This document shows, piece after piece, positions 49,301-60,600 of a DNA stretch of 64,000 nucleotides. Source of the stretch: Owenia fusiformis. Lineage: Eukaryota; Annelida; Polychaeta; Sabellida; Oweniidae. Each line of letters opens with the position of its first letter. The stretch's first letter is position 1. The DNA is taken from positions 1,984,001-2,048,000 of the forward strand of contig CAIIXF020000009.1 of the NCBI GenBank assembly GCA_903813345.2. The letters are read 5' to 3'. Made by a program: the position numbers and the translations under genes. Under the pieces are notes generated by a model. That model ran no database searches and was not told the origin of the DNA. It saw nothing but the letters and a program-made list of their open reading frames with translations.

Positions 49301-52146
49301 AAAATTTAACAAGCCGAATCTTCTCGAACATCCCTACAGTACGTCACACTGGCGGATACAGGGTCGGGCCCAGAAAAAATTCTAAGGGCCCCAAATTTTT
49401 TTGCTCAAAACAAAAATCGTTGTGGCTCAAAAAGTGGGTCTTTTTGTCAAAGCTTGGCCTTTTTAGTCCAAATTATCAATAAATATGTATTTATATTTTT
49501 GGTTTTAGGGGCCCCAATTTTTTTCCGCACAAGCGCGGGCATTTCTCTGTAGATCCACCGGTGCGTCAAAGTCAGCGACAATATATTGACCTACATTTTC
49601 AAAGACTATGAGTGACTTTTTGTGTTCGTTGTGTATGATACTTAGGTAATAAATTACTTTCGATTTCCATTTATAAAATATATTTTTTATTTATTACTAT
49701 TAAATCAAGTCATTTACTGACAAAGTACTTGAAAATATAAATGCTAACCTATTTTGGGGCTCAAAAATACAATCAACACGATAACACATTGTGCTAAAAG
49801 ATGAGCATTCCAAGATTTCACTTTGTTGCCCGCGGTTCAAAATGAGGTTATTGAAACCTTAGTTTTTTAAAATCAATGTCACCTTCGAAAATTCAAGCAG
49901 TAACGATATCACCTGAAATGTATCAGTTCCATATTGAAGTACAGTCCAATATGTAAAGGTGATAATACCATCCAAGTGCAGTTCATTGTATCTTTTATGG
50001 CCACATCCGTAAAATGATCATGCATGTGAATTGGCTCATTGGGATATCATATCTTGAAAGCCTAATATAACCCTTGTCATTGTTTCAGATGACGTGCGGC
50101 AAGTGTTACGAGAGGAAGGTTCCACAATCGAGGAAACTTCCTGTACATGGTTCCCCGTCTTTGCAAGCAATGGAGAATCATCGGAACTCTCATCCGCAAT
50201 CCACTTCTGTAAGTTAAGTTCTGTAAGTCCCTTTTCCGAGTCACATTCTGCTTTAATTTGCGCAGTTGCATCTGTATAGCAGAGGATTGGTTCTCAGGGT
50301 TTGAACTCGATATTCGACCTTGACCTTGATCGACGACAATATTGAAAATGTCATTATTTTCTGATATTAGGGACTTAAGCTAGCCTATTAAATCGAAACG
50401 CCAACCTATACGTATGTCCAATCGCCCACACAAATGCATCGCTTAAATATTTTCCGTTCACGTTTAGGTTGTGAAAAACATTGCAAGCTTAAACTCCCTA
50501 TTAAATAAACTGACTATAAATTCATGATCAACGATCCGATTTGAACGAATATCTTGATCACTTATTGAGTGTTTTGAATTTTTTGTTGGGAAATAAGACC
50601 AAAACTCGCTATTAAAATTCTGAAGTGAAAAAGGGTGGTTGTTTAATTTTGAACTTTGTAATTACGACATGACTGATATACGGTAGAATTTCGAGATGGA
50701 GCCTTGTAATAATGTCTGTATAAGTGTTTACCCCATGGTTACAAGGATACATATCGAATATCAGGTGAAGATATATTTGATATGTGGATCAAGATATCCT
50801 ATTTTGGCAAAAAAATCCCCAAACCATCGAATATCACTTCTTAAAAAGTGGCCAGATGGAACCCCGGAGATTATACCAAACATAATTTTCTTGTAAGATC
50901 AACGTTTCAGATATTGGGGTTTTGTTTTCCTTATTACTGGTAGACGTTCATTCTTTCTCTTTTGTAAAAATACTTGTCTTTTCCCTTCTGTTTGTTATAC
51001 GATGATAACACCATTAATTTAACTTGCGTTTCAGCAATGGGATTCACGAGGTCCGCCCAGTCGTGCAGTCTCGTGGCAGCCATTGTACTATTTGTATCAA
51101 TAGCCCTTGGCGCGGTGGTATGTGCCAACCCGACAATAATACTAATGCTCTTATCTGGGATCTGCTCACTGGCATCTTGTAAGTATCTATAAACATGATA
51201 TGGAAGTACAGTAAAACCTGTGTATATTGAACATTTTTTGCCGAGAAAAAACAGTTCAGTGTTGGTAGGTGTTCACTAAGGAGAGGGTAATCTATACAAA
51301 AGTCAATAGAGTATTGCTGAGGAAGGGTGTCCACTGGAAACAGGTGTAATGTTCAGTAGAGAGGGGTGTTCACTAAGACGGGTTTTACTGTATTGTTGCT
51401 ATTTACATAGTTATGAATCAACAACTTTGTGCAAGTATTTGCAAACATTGCATGCCTATTCAAGTGTGGAATATACAAAGTCAGGCTTACCCTACTATCA
51501 CACCAAACTAGTTCTCACTACGTTCTCGAAAACGGGCTGGATTTGACGTACTAAGAACCCACTAAGAACCGTTTGGGATCTGTTTACAAACTTCATGAAA
51601 CTACTAGAAATAGTAGGTCCTCTAGAACTTAGAACATGCTCTACCATACCGCTCTGTAATCAGGTCATGATGACCTTCTAGACTAAGGGACGCATTATAC
51701 GACGTTGCACACCGACCTGGTGCGACCTGAACGAATTGCGAATGAGATGGACGTATTGAAGACTGTTTATGTACGATGTAGCTAATTATTTTAGATATAT
51801 TTCCCGACCACAGCCAGATTGAGCCCGTTTTACGACGTTTTCGTAGGACTGGCAAGAACGGGTATGAACTAGTTTGGTGTGATAGGGGGGTTAACAAGTA
51901 CTTTTTGCAATTAAAAGTGTCAATCTTTCTTTTCCAGCACTATATCAGCTATTTTTGATAATATTGATGCTACTTAGAATGACTTACAGTCACACTGCAA
52001 AAGACCTCGATAAGATCATAGCAGAGGCAGAACAGGTGGAATATGGTTGGAGTTACTTAGCGGCTTGGACGGCTTTTGGGGCAGGCATTGTAACGGGAAT
52101 CATGTGGATCACGGTGGCAAGGATAACGACATCGAATATGAAATAA
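43395..52146 (+). CDS. Claudin-like four-transmembrane protein, complete, four exons
   Basis: Exons 43395..43818, 50089..50208, 51035..51178 and 51938..52146 are joined by three phase-1 introns, each GTAAG/CAG-like; 298 residues. ATG is in an excellent context (ACA before, G after). TM1 is residues ~42-63, followed by STNW (W67). The first extracellular loop is long, with N-glycosylation sequons at N82, N114 and N117, then GLWQRC (132-137) at the end of exon 1 and a second cysteine (TSC, ~160) in exon 2. W...GLW-x2-C...C is the signature of the claudin/PMP22/gamma-subunit superfamily. TM2 is in exon 3, TM3 is split by intron 3, and TM4 is near residues 268-291 with a very short tail lacking an obvious PDZ ligand. 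It would be a plasma-membrane junction or channel-accessory protein. Intron 1 hosts the gene at 47342..48787. Paralogous to the partial gene at 1381..3404. Confidence 0.83.
44863..45265. mobile_element. TIR element CAGGCCTGTCAAC with CATCTG target duplication
   Basis: CAGGCCTGTCAACTT at the left and AGTTGACAGGCCTG at the right are inverted; CATCTG stands on both sides (44857..44862, 45266..45271). The 403-bp element has no transposase. CAG...CTG ends suggest a hAT-like relative. It lies in intron 1 of the claudin-like gene. Confidence 0.82.
46579..47028. mobile_element. Foldback element upstream of the cGAS-like gene
   Basis: Termini CACTGGTGATCC and GGATCACCAGTG are inverted. The arms pair over about 170 bp (for example ACGTGTATCAGTATCATATG vs its complement, and CAGAAGACAACAGAATC vs its complement); an extra ~50 bp is present only in the right arm. 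It ends about 310 bp before the nested gene's start. The ORFs on both strands here are mirror images of one another and are not genes. Confidence 0.8.
47342..48787 (+). CDS. cGAS/Mab-21-like nucleotidyltransferase-fold protein, intronless, nested
   Basis: Single-exon ORF of 481 residues from ATG 47342 (A at -3); the in-frame GTG at 47303 is not taken as start. Residues ~1-95 are helical and lack a known domain. GS (101-102), then NEF at 111-113, match the GS...E-x-D nucleotidyltransferase motif; TVDVDL (280-285) provides the third acidic position. WTLS near 317 and RHRLVLKFLKCIL (331-343) match the C-terminal helical half of cGAS/Mab-21 proteins. In active cGAS the first pair reads E-x-D; here it is E112-F-G114, so the second metal ligand is apparently missing. 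No zinc-ribbon cysteine/histidine cluster of the vertebrate cGAS type is seen. Active relatives sense nucleic acid and make cyclic dinucleotides; this member may be a sensor or scaffold without catalysis. It lies wholly in intron 1 of the claudin-like gene, same strand. Confidence 0.8.
   Translation: MPSKILFKEDLDLLGYIEATDVNSFTKDGLQEFTNLLHAVLEESKSKDSPIDEKAHFEHIRGFVKQLCDKLPDVHSIFDGVDILDRVDMFCDLAASDGGTGSRETSLINSNEFGYLLPLTNLSKYIKIIQKFSPGAIECLIEVKDDTSREMIQEAAKEFKAIFVSENKYVTTVIRDALHGAVHRCLKKTEGITYKGIKELGPNRRSWESISKLIPGRSKEDQMLLECILDGYKEQYDDKHLISSFENNNYNPDLAENEVILDKYPHGPCVRIRIGGKHCTVDVDLGFCLSDANSKTADGCYVALPFEKRTSPHMKAWTLSRYYNTAILTPRHRLVLKFLKCILFEIQLIPDVTTYDSNALTQLVRKHQKACTNKELAMGQEDGKVSLDAATGSCLLDVLFRVFEIAKVKFDGSVKVKGDDYSLEDDDFTSTAAIPDHLDMLALLYRMVFGILKSKAASPHREFLTKNRWDIIRDIRSDFQR
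49259..49264 (+). terminator. Candidate polyadenylation signal after the cGAS-like gene
   Basis: AATAAA about 470 bp past the stop codon, still inside the host intron. Low specificity in AT-rich sequence. Confidence 0.3.
49343..49567. mobile_element. hAT-like remnant
   Basis: Left CACTGGCGGATACAGGG and right GTAGATCCACCGGTGCGTC are imperfect inverted ends; the interior has GGGCCC-rich phrases also seen at 62673..62900. Confidence 0.4.
51209..51390. mobile_element. Tc1/mariner (pogo/Tigger-like) MITE
   Basis: CAGTAAAACCTGTGTA and GGGTTTTACTG are inverted ends flanked by TA on both sides. The interior carries GTGTTCACTAAG phrases typical of pogo/Tigger termini. 182 bp, in intron 3 of the claudin-like gene. 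Confidence 0.75.
51490..51890. mobile_element. piggyBac-like non-autonomous element with TTAA site, copy 2
   Basis: Inverted relative of 25218..26026, about 400 bp, with an internal deletion. It starts CCCTACTATCACACCAAAC and ends GGTGTGATAGGGGGG directly before TTAA (51891..51894); the left target is TTAC. It lies in intron 3 of the claudin-like gene. The minus-strand ORF 51622..51897 reads through it and is not a gene. Confidence 0.75.
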
Positions 52147-53445
52147 TAGATATGTAGATGCATACTGGTATGATCGCTTGGTAGAACAAAGTACTCGTTG
52201 CAAATAGTCCGTTCATGCTGTAGGTTTATCATAGCGATTACACTCTTCCATAACATAGGACGTCTCCATGAATTCGAATTAAAAATAGAAATGTTATACT
52301 TTGTGCGTCCATGCACTTCTACAGTACTAATACTATTCCAAACGGATATTCATCATTTAGCATCAATATGATATATTATAATAAACTAAGATTCGAAGGT
52401 GCGACGTTTTATCAACCAGATTCACTGGCAATGTCATTGATCAGAACCATCTCCTTAAATACCTGAAACCGTGAAACAAATATTTCATTCTATTTTCGTT
52501 CAATCCATGCCCGTGTCTTTGTGGAATATCAATTGTGATTGATGGAAATATTTGTGACATAACTGAGGAATATCCTAGGTGTAACGTGGTTTATTTTAAC
52601 TGAAAGTGTGAACTGAATTTCCCTTCAGTGGATATGTACCAGTTCAGATATGGACTGAGTGATGTTATCAAAGGATTGATCCATTTGGACGATGCTACAA
52701 ATGCAGTTACTACATGTAGGCCTATGCTCAAAAGTCGAAATGTAACAGGAATAAACAAACTGTGTATAAAAATTTTACTCAGTAGAGGTTTAACAATCCA
52801 TATAATGTAAATATCTTATTTATAAATTAAACAAATTGAGATTTTTGCAGTTGCAAGTACTTTAAAATTTATATAAATTGTATATATAATTTGTATTATG
52901 ACACTGTCTTACAGTTCTGTATATTACTCACATGATGATGTAAATATATGTAAATATTTTAAAATGTTTCTTTCGCTTCGGTGTTTAATTCTCATACCAG
53001 GTTTAGTGGAGAATATTTCTGAGACCATGTCATATCTGACATGTGATTGTTGTACACAGCTGATGTGTAACATCATGTGTTCTCATATTGTACACAGCTG
53101 ACATGTGTCTTTTATGTAAAAGCAATGGTGAGTTCATTTTCATTATTACATGTACCATAAGTCAATGTTGAAGTTGAAGTGGCTCAACCTCAATGTAATG
53201 AAGGTTCTGTGGATGCATTCAATAGTTTGCTCTTTTTACGTACATGACATGTGCACGCTGTATTAGCATTTTCAATATGCTCTCAGTATACCAAATTGCC
53301 AATAGTGTAGTATATCACAAATTCAACCGTCTATGCCACAATACTCAAACTATTTCTTTGAACCACAACCTTTTAGCAAAGTATTCCCTCACTCTCCTCT
53401 CCGTATTATCTCAATGGAACCTCAATGGAACAGCCTTTTGTGACG

Positions 53446-56400
53446 TCATGTATCATCAACATCGTTATAAGTCATCACATACATATGAATAGTATGAGGT
53501 CCTGGAAGATCAGATTCTGCAATGTTTCCCGAATCAGCATCAAAATCTGGCAAAGGAACCTGGTTACAATTTAAGTTCCACTTCAGCAGTAGCCCCTCGA
53601 TTGACCAATCAGAACTGTAAAAATATTTCCTCGTAAATGCATTGTATTATCAAACTCCTAAGAATCATTATCATATAGGAAATAGTAAGCGAATCGAGTA
53701 TTGCAATGTATACATGCAAGTCATTATTTGATCCTCTGATGTCATAGCACTGACATATTGGTCAATACAGTGCACAATATAAAAAATAAGCTAACATAAG
53801 ACTACACTAACTCAGGACACTAACTCAAAAAAACAAGTTAATTATTGTAAAATACCATGTAACTAAACTGTAAAGGTCAAAAATCAATGTGATGTATCTT
53901 TGGCATAAAATCAGGAATGTGCCAACAACCATACCATGACCTGCCATCTATATGAAAATAATATGAGCTAATACTCTAGGTCATTTACTAGTATACTAGG
54001 TCCTGTTATTTTACATAATTATTCATTGACTCTTTTAACTCAGTAAATGTTGAGTACCATGTTGCTGTTGAGAATACTCACACAATTGGCAACTTCAAAA
54101 CACATGGTATTGAAAAACACTATATAAAGGCTCACATGTCCACTAAAACAGTTGGACTGCAAGGAGCATCCTCCTAAGCAGGTGTCCAGAATCCATAGCT
54201 CCTTCTTCCCCCCTGCTATAACCAATTTGGAAGCGCCTGATTAAACTGAATCACGTGATCTTATTATGCACCATGACTTATACATGATTACTGTAGCAGT
54301 GTTGCGACAGCCAATCAGATTGCGAGTTCTTAATTGGGGAAATGTTAACTGCTTATCACAGGGGGTAAAAAGAAAGTCTTAGAAGATATTCTGGATTTTG
54401 AAGCCCTGTGATCGGAGGATGGCAAGGAGTAGATAAACAAATATATTAAATATATTTACATGTACCTTCTTTCCTGATAAGTACACCAGAACTCAGCTTT
54501 CCTGTTCAACTTCAGAAGGTAACTAACAGTTACAATTATTTCTTCGAATTCTGGAATGTAATAAAATAATACATTTAATAAAGGACATCCAAGAATAACA
54601 AAAACTTCATGAAAAATACAGCATTTAATGCCAACCAAGAATACTAAATGAGACGATGTGAAAAAGTACATGAATGAGACAATGTCAAAAAGTACATGAA
54701 TGAGACAATGTGAAAAAGTAAATGAATGAGACAATGTGAAAAAGTAAATGAATGAGACAATGTAAAAAAATAAATGAATGAGACAATGTGAAAAAGTAAA
54801 TGAATGAGACAATGTGAAAAAGTAAATGAATGAGACAATGTGAAAAAGTAAATGAATGAGACAATGTGAAAAAGTAAATGAATGAGACAATGTGAAAAAG
54901 TAAATGAATGAGACAATGTGAAAAAGTAAATGAATGAGACAATGTGAAAAAGTAAATGAATGAGACAATGTGAAAAAGTAAATGAATGAGACAATGTGAA
55001 AAAGTAAATGAATGAGACAATGTGAAAAAGTAAATGAATGAGACAATGTGAAAAAGTAAATGAATGAGACAATGTAAAAAAGTAAATGAATGAGACAATG
55101 TGAAAAAGTAAATGAATGAGACAATGTGAAAAAGTACATGTTTTGAATCTTATATTGATGTCCTCTGAAGTTGAAGGATAGAGACACTTAAGGCATTTAT
55201 GGAACATCACCACTGGTTGCAATTACAAAAATTACAAAAACAATTTGTTACAGTTGGACCAACAATATTGAGGAAATTACAACCACCTTCAGTGATCTCC
55301 ACAGGATTTTCTCTTTACAGGATGCTTTATGCTGTTTTGGTCTCAATATTTCACCAGTTTGGCGGAGTGCAGATTTTTGAATGGGTCATAAACAATTTTC
55401 AAAAGGTTTCACGACCCAGTCGTTATCAATACCTTGAGGGTCAAAGAAGCAATCTGAGCCCAATATGACATCTAGTGCTCCAAGAGAGAGAGTATCGCCA
55501 TCTAGCAAACCCCAAGTAAGACTTTGGACCTTAACCTGAGGCAAATCATTAGCTCTGCAGCTATTTCGACAGTTCTCCAGACAACGAGGATACTCGGCAG
55601 AATCTGTTAGGGTTACATGTGCTTTGCATTTAGCTGCCATGATCCCTGGTAAAGAAGTTCCTGCTCCTATCTGGAAAGTCAATGGGCACGGTTTTAATAG
55701 TGATATTCCAAGCAATATGGATCAGTTAGTAAACACAGTTGAGAATTTGGAAAATCATGAAAAATTAGGATGTACATGTACTGACACGTTTAGGAATTCA
55801 TTTTATATTGTTAATGGTCTCATTTCATACATTCTCAAATTTGGTCAAAAAGCAGTCAACACAGTTTGAACTTTTGCAATACAGTTCATTTAAGAGGAGC
55901 ATTCTGGTCGAAGATCTTATGAAGTTAGGATGGATAATGAAGAGATCATTTACCTCAAATACATTCTTGCCTGCAACACACTCCCTGTTGTACCAGATAT
56001 ACTGGGCAAGTACAGGAGCACAAGGCCAGACATACATTCCATAATGAGGATCTATTACCTGTAAATATCAATGAATCAAATGGCAGTTTAGAATAATATT
56101 TGGAGCAAAATTATAATTAATTATAATCATAAGCCAGATGTTAAAAGCCTAATATTATAAACTTTTGAATTTAAATTCAACAATGTTTTTAAATATGAAT
56201 ATAATCCAAGATCCAATGTAATGTATTTGTGATATTGCTCACTTTAGTTCTGATATGCTATCCTCAAAAATACATTTTACAGATAATATTTAAAATGATT
56301 GATCGCCACAACCAGAAGTGTTTTAGAGTACCTCACCACTGTTGGATCCAGGGGGCATGGCTTTTCTAATTAGCCAAATTATCCAAAATGGGCCTTATAT

Positions 56401-57414
56401 GTCCAATTCTTTTTCGGAGCAAGTGCGGAAATTATTTTCCACTCTCAAAATTTGCCCCCCCCCCTTGTTAGCTTCTGGATCCCAATGCCTCAATGTAGAG
56501 AGTTTGAACATGGGCTTTCAACTAGAAGGGTAGGCAACTTCCCATATTTCATACATAAGCATTGCCTTTGACTTTTCAAAATTGGAGAACACATTCCAAG
56601 AAAATCTTATTTTGTCCTTTTTATGGATGATTTAAAGAAATAACTCAAAAATAAAAATAAAACATGATCATCTACATGTTGATAATTTAATAAAAATGGA
56701 ATTCATTCATTCACCTTATTAGTTTTTTAACTTCAGTTGAGTCTCAATACTCTTAGCATTATTTTGATACTTAAACATGGTCCGAATCGCTTGCAAATTG
56801 CAGATATTGAGCTTGAAGCGCAAATTTCTTAGTTTTTTGGGCCAAATCTCTGCTCATGGACATATTTATTGATCGCCAAGAAATGTTAAAAAAATTCTCT
56901 GACAAGTTACAAAAATATGAAAGTTAAATGAATATAGAATATCACTGGCCAATATCTGTGATCAAAGCCACTGGCATGAGAAAAAAATTATTTTGAATTT
57001 ACTTTTTTCTAAGTAATACCAGACTTCATTCTATTATATTAGATAGATGGTGCTGGCTGTGGGGGTAGATATATTGGTGTTGGTAACACTAATATATCTA
57101 ATAATTTCAATTTATTCAGAATGAGAGCCACACATCGACATAACCCAAGTCATTAAAACAGTTGAATCTGATTACTATCTAGTATCCCGGGAGCAAAGAG
57201 ACCAATTCGGACTAAACGAAATGCTCACGAAAAGTTATTACTTTCAAAATTTCGAAATTTCATTGTCCATTTTCACTCAGTTATCAAAATGTTTGCCTCA
57301 CCAAACCATGCTTATAAATAAACAAAAGACATGACGAACCTCTGGGATGTTTATTATCATCGCTTGGTTGTCATCTCTGTCCATAAAATGAAATTTTCTC
57401 CACGAATTCAACAT
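53446..57414 (-). CDS. METTL23: METTL23-type protein methyltransferase, complete, five exons
   Basis: Minus-strand exons 57414..57340, 56058..55954, 55670..55433, 54550..54466 and 53614..53446 give 223 residues; intron phases are 0, 0, 1 and 2 and all junctions keep frame. The ATG at 57414 follows an in-frame stop, which fixes the start. HYGMYVWPCAPVLAQY (exon 2), IGAGTSLPGIMAAKC (SAM-binding motif I, 61-75), LTDSAEYPRCLENC, LTWG, and GSDCFFDP (exon 3), FWCTYQER (exon 4) and SSDWSIEGLLLKW (exon 5) match vertebrate METTL23 in order. METTL23 belongs to the seven-beta-strand methyltransferase family 16; vertebrate METTL23 has been linked to histone arginine methylation and to GABPA. The first donor is non-optimal (GTTCGT). 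Intron 3 contains a 26-bp minisatellite 94 bp from exon 4. Head to head with SIRT7. Confidence 0.93.
54644..55140. repeat. 26-bp minisatellite, about 19 copies
   Basis: The unit AATGAGACAATGTGAAAAAG plus TAAATG recurs every 26 bp with few changes. Because the unit lacks stop codons on the minus strand in any frame, three overlapping ORFs (up to 243 codons) with a 26-residue period result; these are artefacts. The array is inside METTL23 intron 3. Confidence 0.95.
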
Positions 57415-57634
57415 TTTTAACTTTTTTGCAATCTGGGTCAAAGCCGCTTAGATCAACAACAACAAATATATTGCATATTTCTAAAACCAGTTTACAAGTT
57501 ATTGCATAAATATATTAATCAACTACACCATAATTTTAATTTCAAAAATATTAAAATTCGCTAACTCGACGGTATTAAAAATCAGCTCGTAAGATAAATA
57601 AAATATTCAACCTTGACCCAGGTGACCTCCAGCA
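57415..57634. promoter_or_regulatory. Shared divergent promoter region of METTL23 and SIRT7
   Basis: Only 220 bp separate the two start codons, which point away from each other, so both 5' UTRs and core promoters must overlap here or nearly so. The stretch includes CCAGGTGACCTCC close to the SIRT7 side and ACTCGACGG centrally. I see no clear TATA box serving either gene. Confidence 0.65.
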
Positions 57635-60600
57635 ATGGCGGATGGTCCTAGTCGACCGACTCGGAATGCCAAGAAGTGCGCAGATTTAGCACGGATCCTG
57701 GTCAAAGAGGAGATAAGAGCTCGGTCAAAACAGGTATGGTATATAGTGCTATAAACCCAAGGTAACAATTAGTTTAGATGATGTGAAATCAGGCCGTAGT
57801 TCTGAGTTGAAGGTGTGCAATATTTCAAAAATCTTGGATTTTTCTCAAAAAAAATAATATTGTAAAAAATATTACTATGCCTTTGAATGCTTGTTAAGAA
57901 AATTATAAAAAACGAATGAATAATTATACATCTGCTAATGAATTATCTACTGAGTGTACGGATAAGGGTTACTTCGGTCCAAAGCCTTCTCTATATTCCG
58001 GCTTTGAGGAGGAAGATTGAGCTGCCTTAGTATTATAAATAGACTATTGTAAATCATTGTGTCACACGCACAGTAAATATGGCATAATAATATGAAATAT
58101 ACCTTTATGTATAGATTTGAAGAACATCAGCTCACATCCCCGTCTGAATCTATTGGTCTATTTGATTTCTTTTAAGCGAGAATAATTTCAAATGTTATTC
58201 ACGTCCAGAACCGGAAGCCATTTTTAGCTACAGCGAGAAAATTTCACCATGTGTCAAAACTCCGAAATGAAATTTTGAAATATCTAAATCCAGACAAGCA
58301 ACGCTTCATCCTAAATATGATTAATATTCTTAAAAATATTTATAAAATTTATTAAAAATGAGTTCTAGGTGCGTGTAGGTGCGTGTAGCACAGTACATAC
58401 GAAATCAATGAAGTTTCGTCTAGCTGTAAGCTAGAGACTCGAGTAAGATAAGGGGATCAAGAAATTATCAAATTGAGTACCCTGATACATCCCAGTCATC
58501 TGACAAATGCAGTGTCACATTTAAAGTTGGAACATAAATAATTTACCTTCTTCTAAGGCCACTGTATCGTGGCCTTCCAGTACAGATATATTCCTGCATG
58601 AAAAACTGGTCATGTCGTAATCATAAAATTTGAAATCATATGTCCGCCATTTTTCCACATCACAATTTGAATTGCGAGTTTTGGTCTCATTACCTCACCA
58701 AAAATTCCAAAACACATAAAGTGATCAGTGTATTAGTTCACATCTTCTGGATCGCTAACTTAGAATTTACAGCCAGTTACTAATGTCAGACGTTAACGAC
58801 ATTTCGTCCAGTTCTCGAACATCGCCATTTTTCTTGGAGCCATTTTGTTTTAATTTTAGACTAAATCCTGATGAAATCATGTCATATCTCATCAAGGAGC
58901 CGAGCTGGGTCCGGTTTGATTCAAGATTTATTTATCTGGCGATTTTTAAAATATTCAATAAATTTATGACACCACGACCAGCTTTTTTCAAATAGAGTTC
59001 ACAGTATTCAAGATGAAATCCCCTCTAGCCAAGTATTGGCTAGAGACTCGAGTAATAAATAATGACTAACACTATGAAAAAGACATTCTTTCATTCGCAC
59101 ATAGAATAAATTCTTACCTCAGTGAATTGAGTGCTCTATTTTCTCCGTACTGGAAACTACAAATGTAGTGGAATTTGTGTCCATAATGACAATTAGGAAC
59201 TTAAGAATTTGAAGTGGTTTTCACATGTTAATCCAGACTCTTCAAGTGTTGAGGTGCTTTTGGAGCCCAGTTATGCCGCAAGGAGGATTGGCTCCCAGAA
59301 TGCAATGTGACACGTAGTTCAACAAGTTAAACCTAGGGCGGGGAACAAAATATGTCAGATAAGAAATAAGGCCCAGACTAGGTTTAAATTGTTGAACTAT
59401 GTGACAGGTGACAGCTTTCAAAATACTGTTCCGCCATTTTGAAATCTGTCACGGGTAAATAAGGTTAACTGATGTTGCATTCTGGGGGCCAATCCTCCTT
59501 GGATCACAACATGAAAACATTCATTTGATTTGTAAGGAATTTTTTGGACTGGAGTGGTTCAATTTCTCTGATGTATTTAAAGATATATATTAAATAACTC
59601 CAGTTCATTTACTTCAGAGAATTATAGTAATTAATTTTCAATGTTATAAACCTTTACATGTACCAGTGAGATAAATCTATACAGAAAAATATATCTATAT
59701 ATATCTATATAATTATATCACAAGGTTTATTGGTTCAAACAGTTACTATGGAAACTGTTAACAATAAAACAATGTTATACAGTATGCAGACCATTACCAT
59801 TTCATTAATCACAAATTCAGAAATAATTATTCATATACTGGCCAATTCTTTAGACTGGGTATTTTAATTTGCCTACAGCATAGGCATTTGATATAAGGCA
59901 TGTTTTCTTATGGTAAAAATAATTTAGAAATTGGAGAATTATTTTTTGCCGTTACAAATAATCACTTTAATGAAATAATGGCAAAACTGTTATGCACTCA
60001 ATATTTTCACTAATTATCCCAACAAACAAAGTTCAGTAGGAATCAGAAGCCATCCGTCAGTCAGTCCGTCCGTCTGTCTGTCCGGAAGATAACTCGAATA
60101 CTAGTCGACAGATTTTCTTCATATTTGGTGGAAAGATGAATAATGGTGAATAGTTTTTCGCAAAAAAATCTTATGTTTTTCATTTTGGTAGTATATTAAC
60201 AACATCTATCTATTTCACATATATCCCAGGTTTTTCACCCTGACCCCCAGGGACCGTAAATTGGGGCTTGGGAAAACAGGAATTTGCGTTAATTTTGAGA
60301 TGTTTTTGAAGTATAGCTTTATTATACTCGAATGAAAGGCACTTTAGATAATAATGTAGCGTTTTTCTGATTCAGGCCACAAAAAATTCAAAATGGCTGC
60401 CTAATGTGGGATCTCACAATTATTCTCTGATCTGAGTATGGCTATATTATACTCAAATTGAAGGAATTTCAGAGTACTTGACAATTATGGCATTCGCCAT
60501 TATTTAGAGTTATCTTGATCTAAGATATTTATTGAAGGTAAGAGTAGATGGTAAATATTACATTGTGACTGTACAGATTGATGATTTATATAGTGTTCGT

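Noticed and set aside
54456-55222. Minus-strand ORFs of 137-243 codons with SHSFTFSHCLIH repeats
   Set aside because: They are translations of the 26-bp minisatellite in a METTL23 intron; only the last ~28 codons of one of them are a real exon.
55199-55869. Plus-strand ORFs opposite METTL23 exons
   Set aside because: They are antisense to confirmed coding exons and have no family resemblance.
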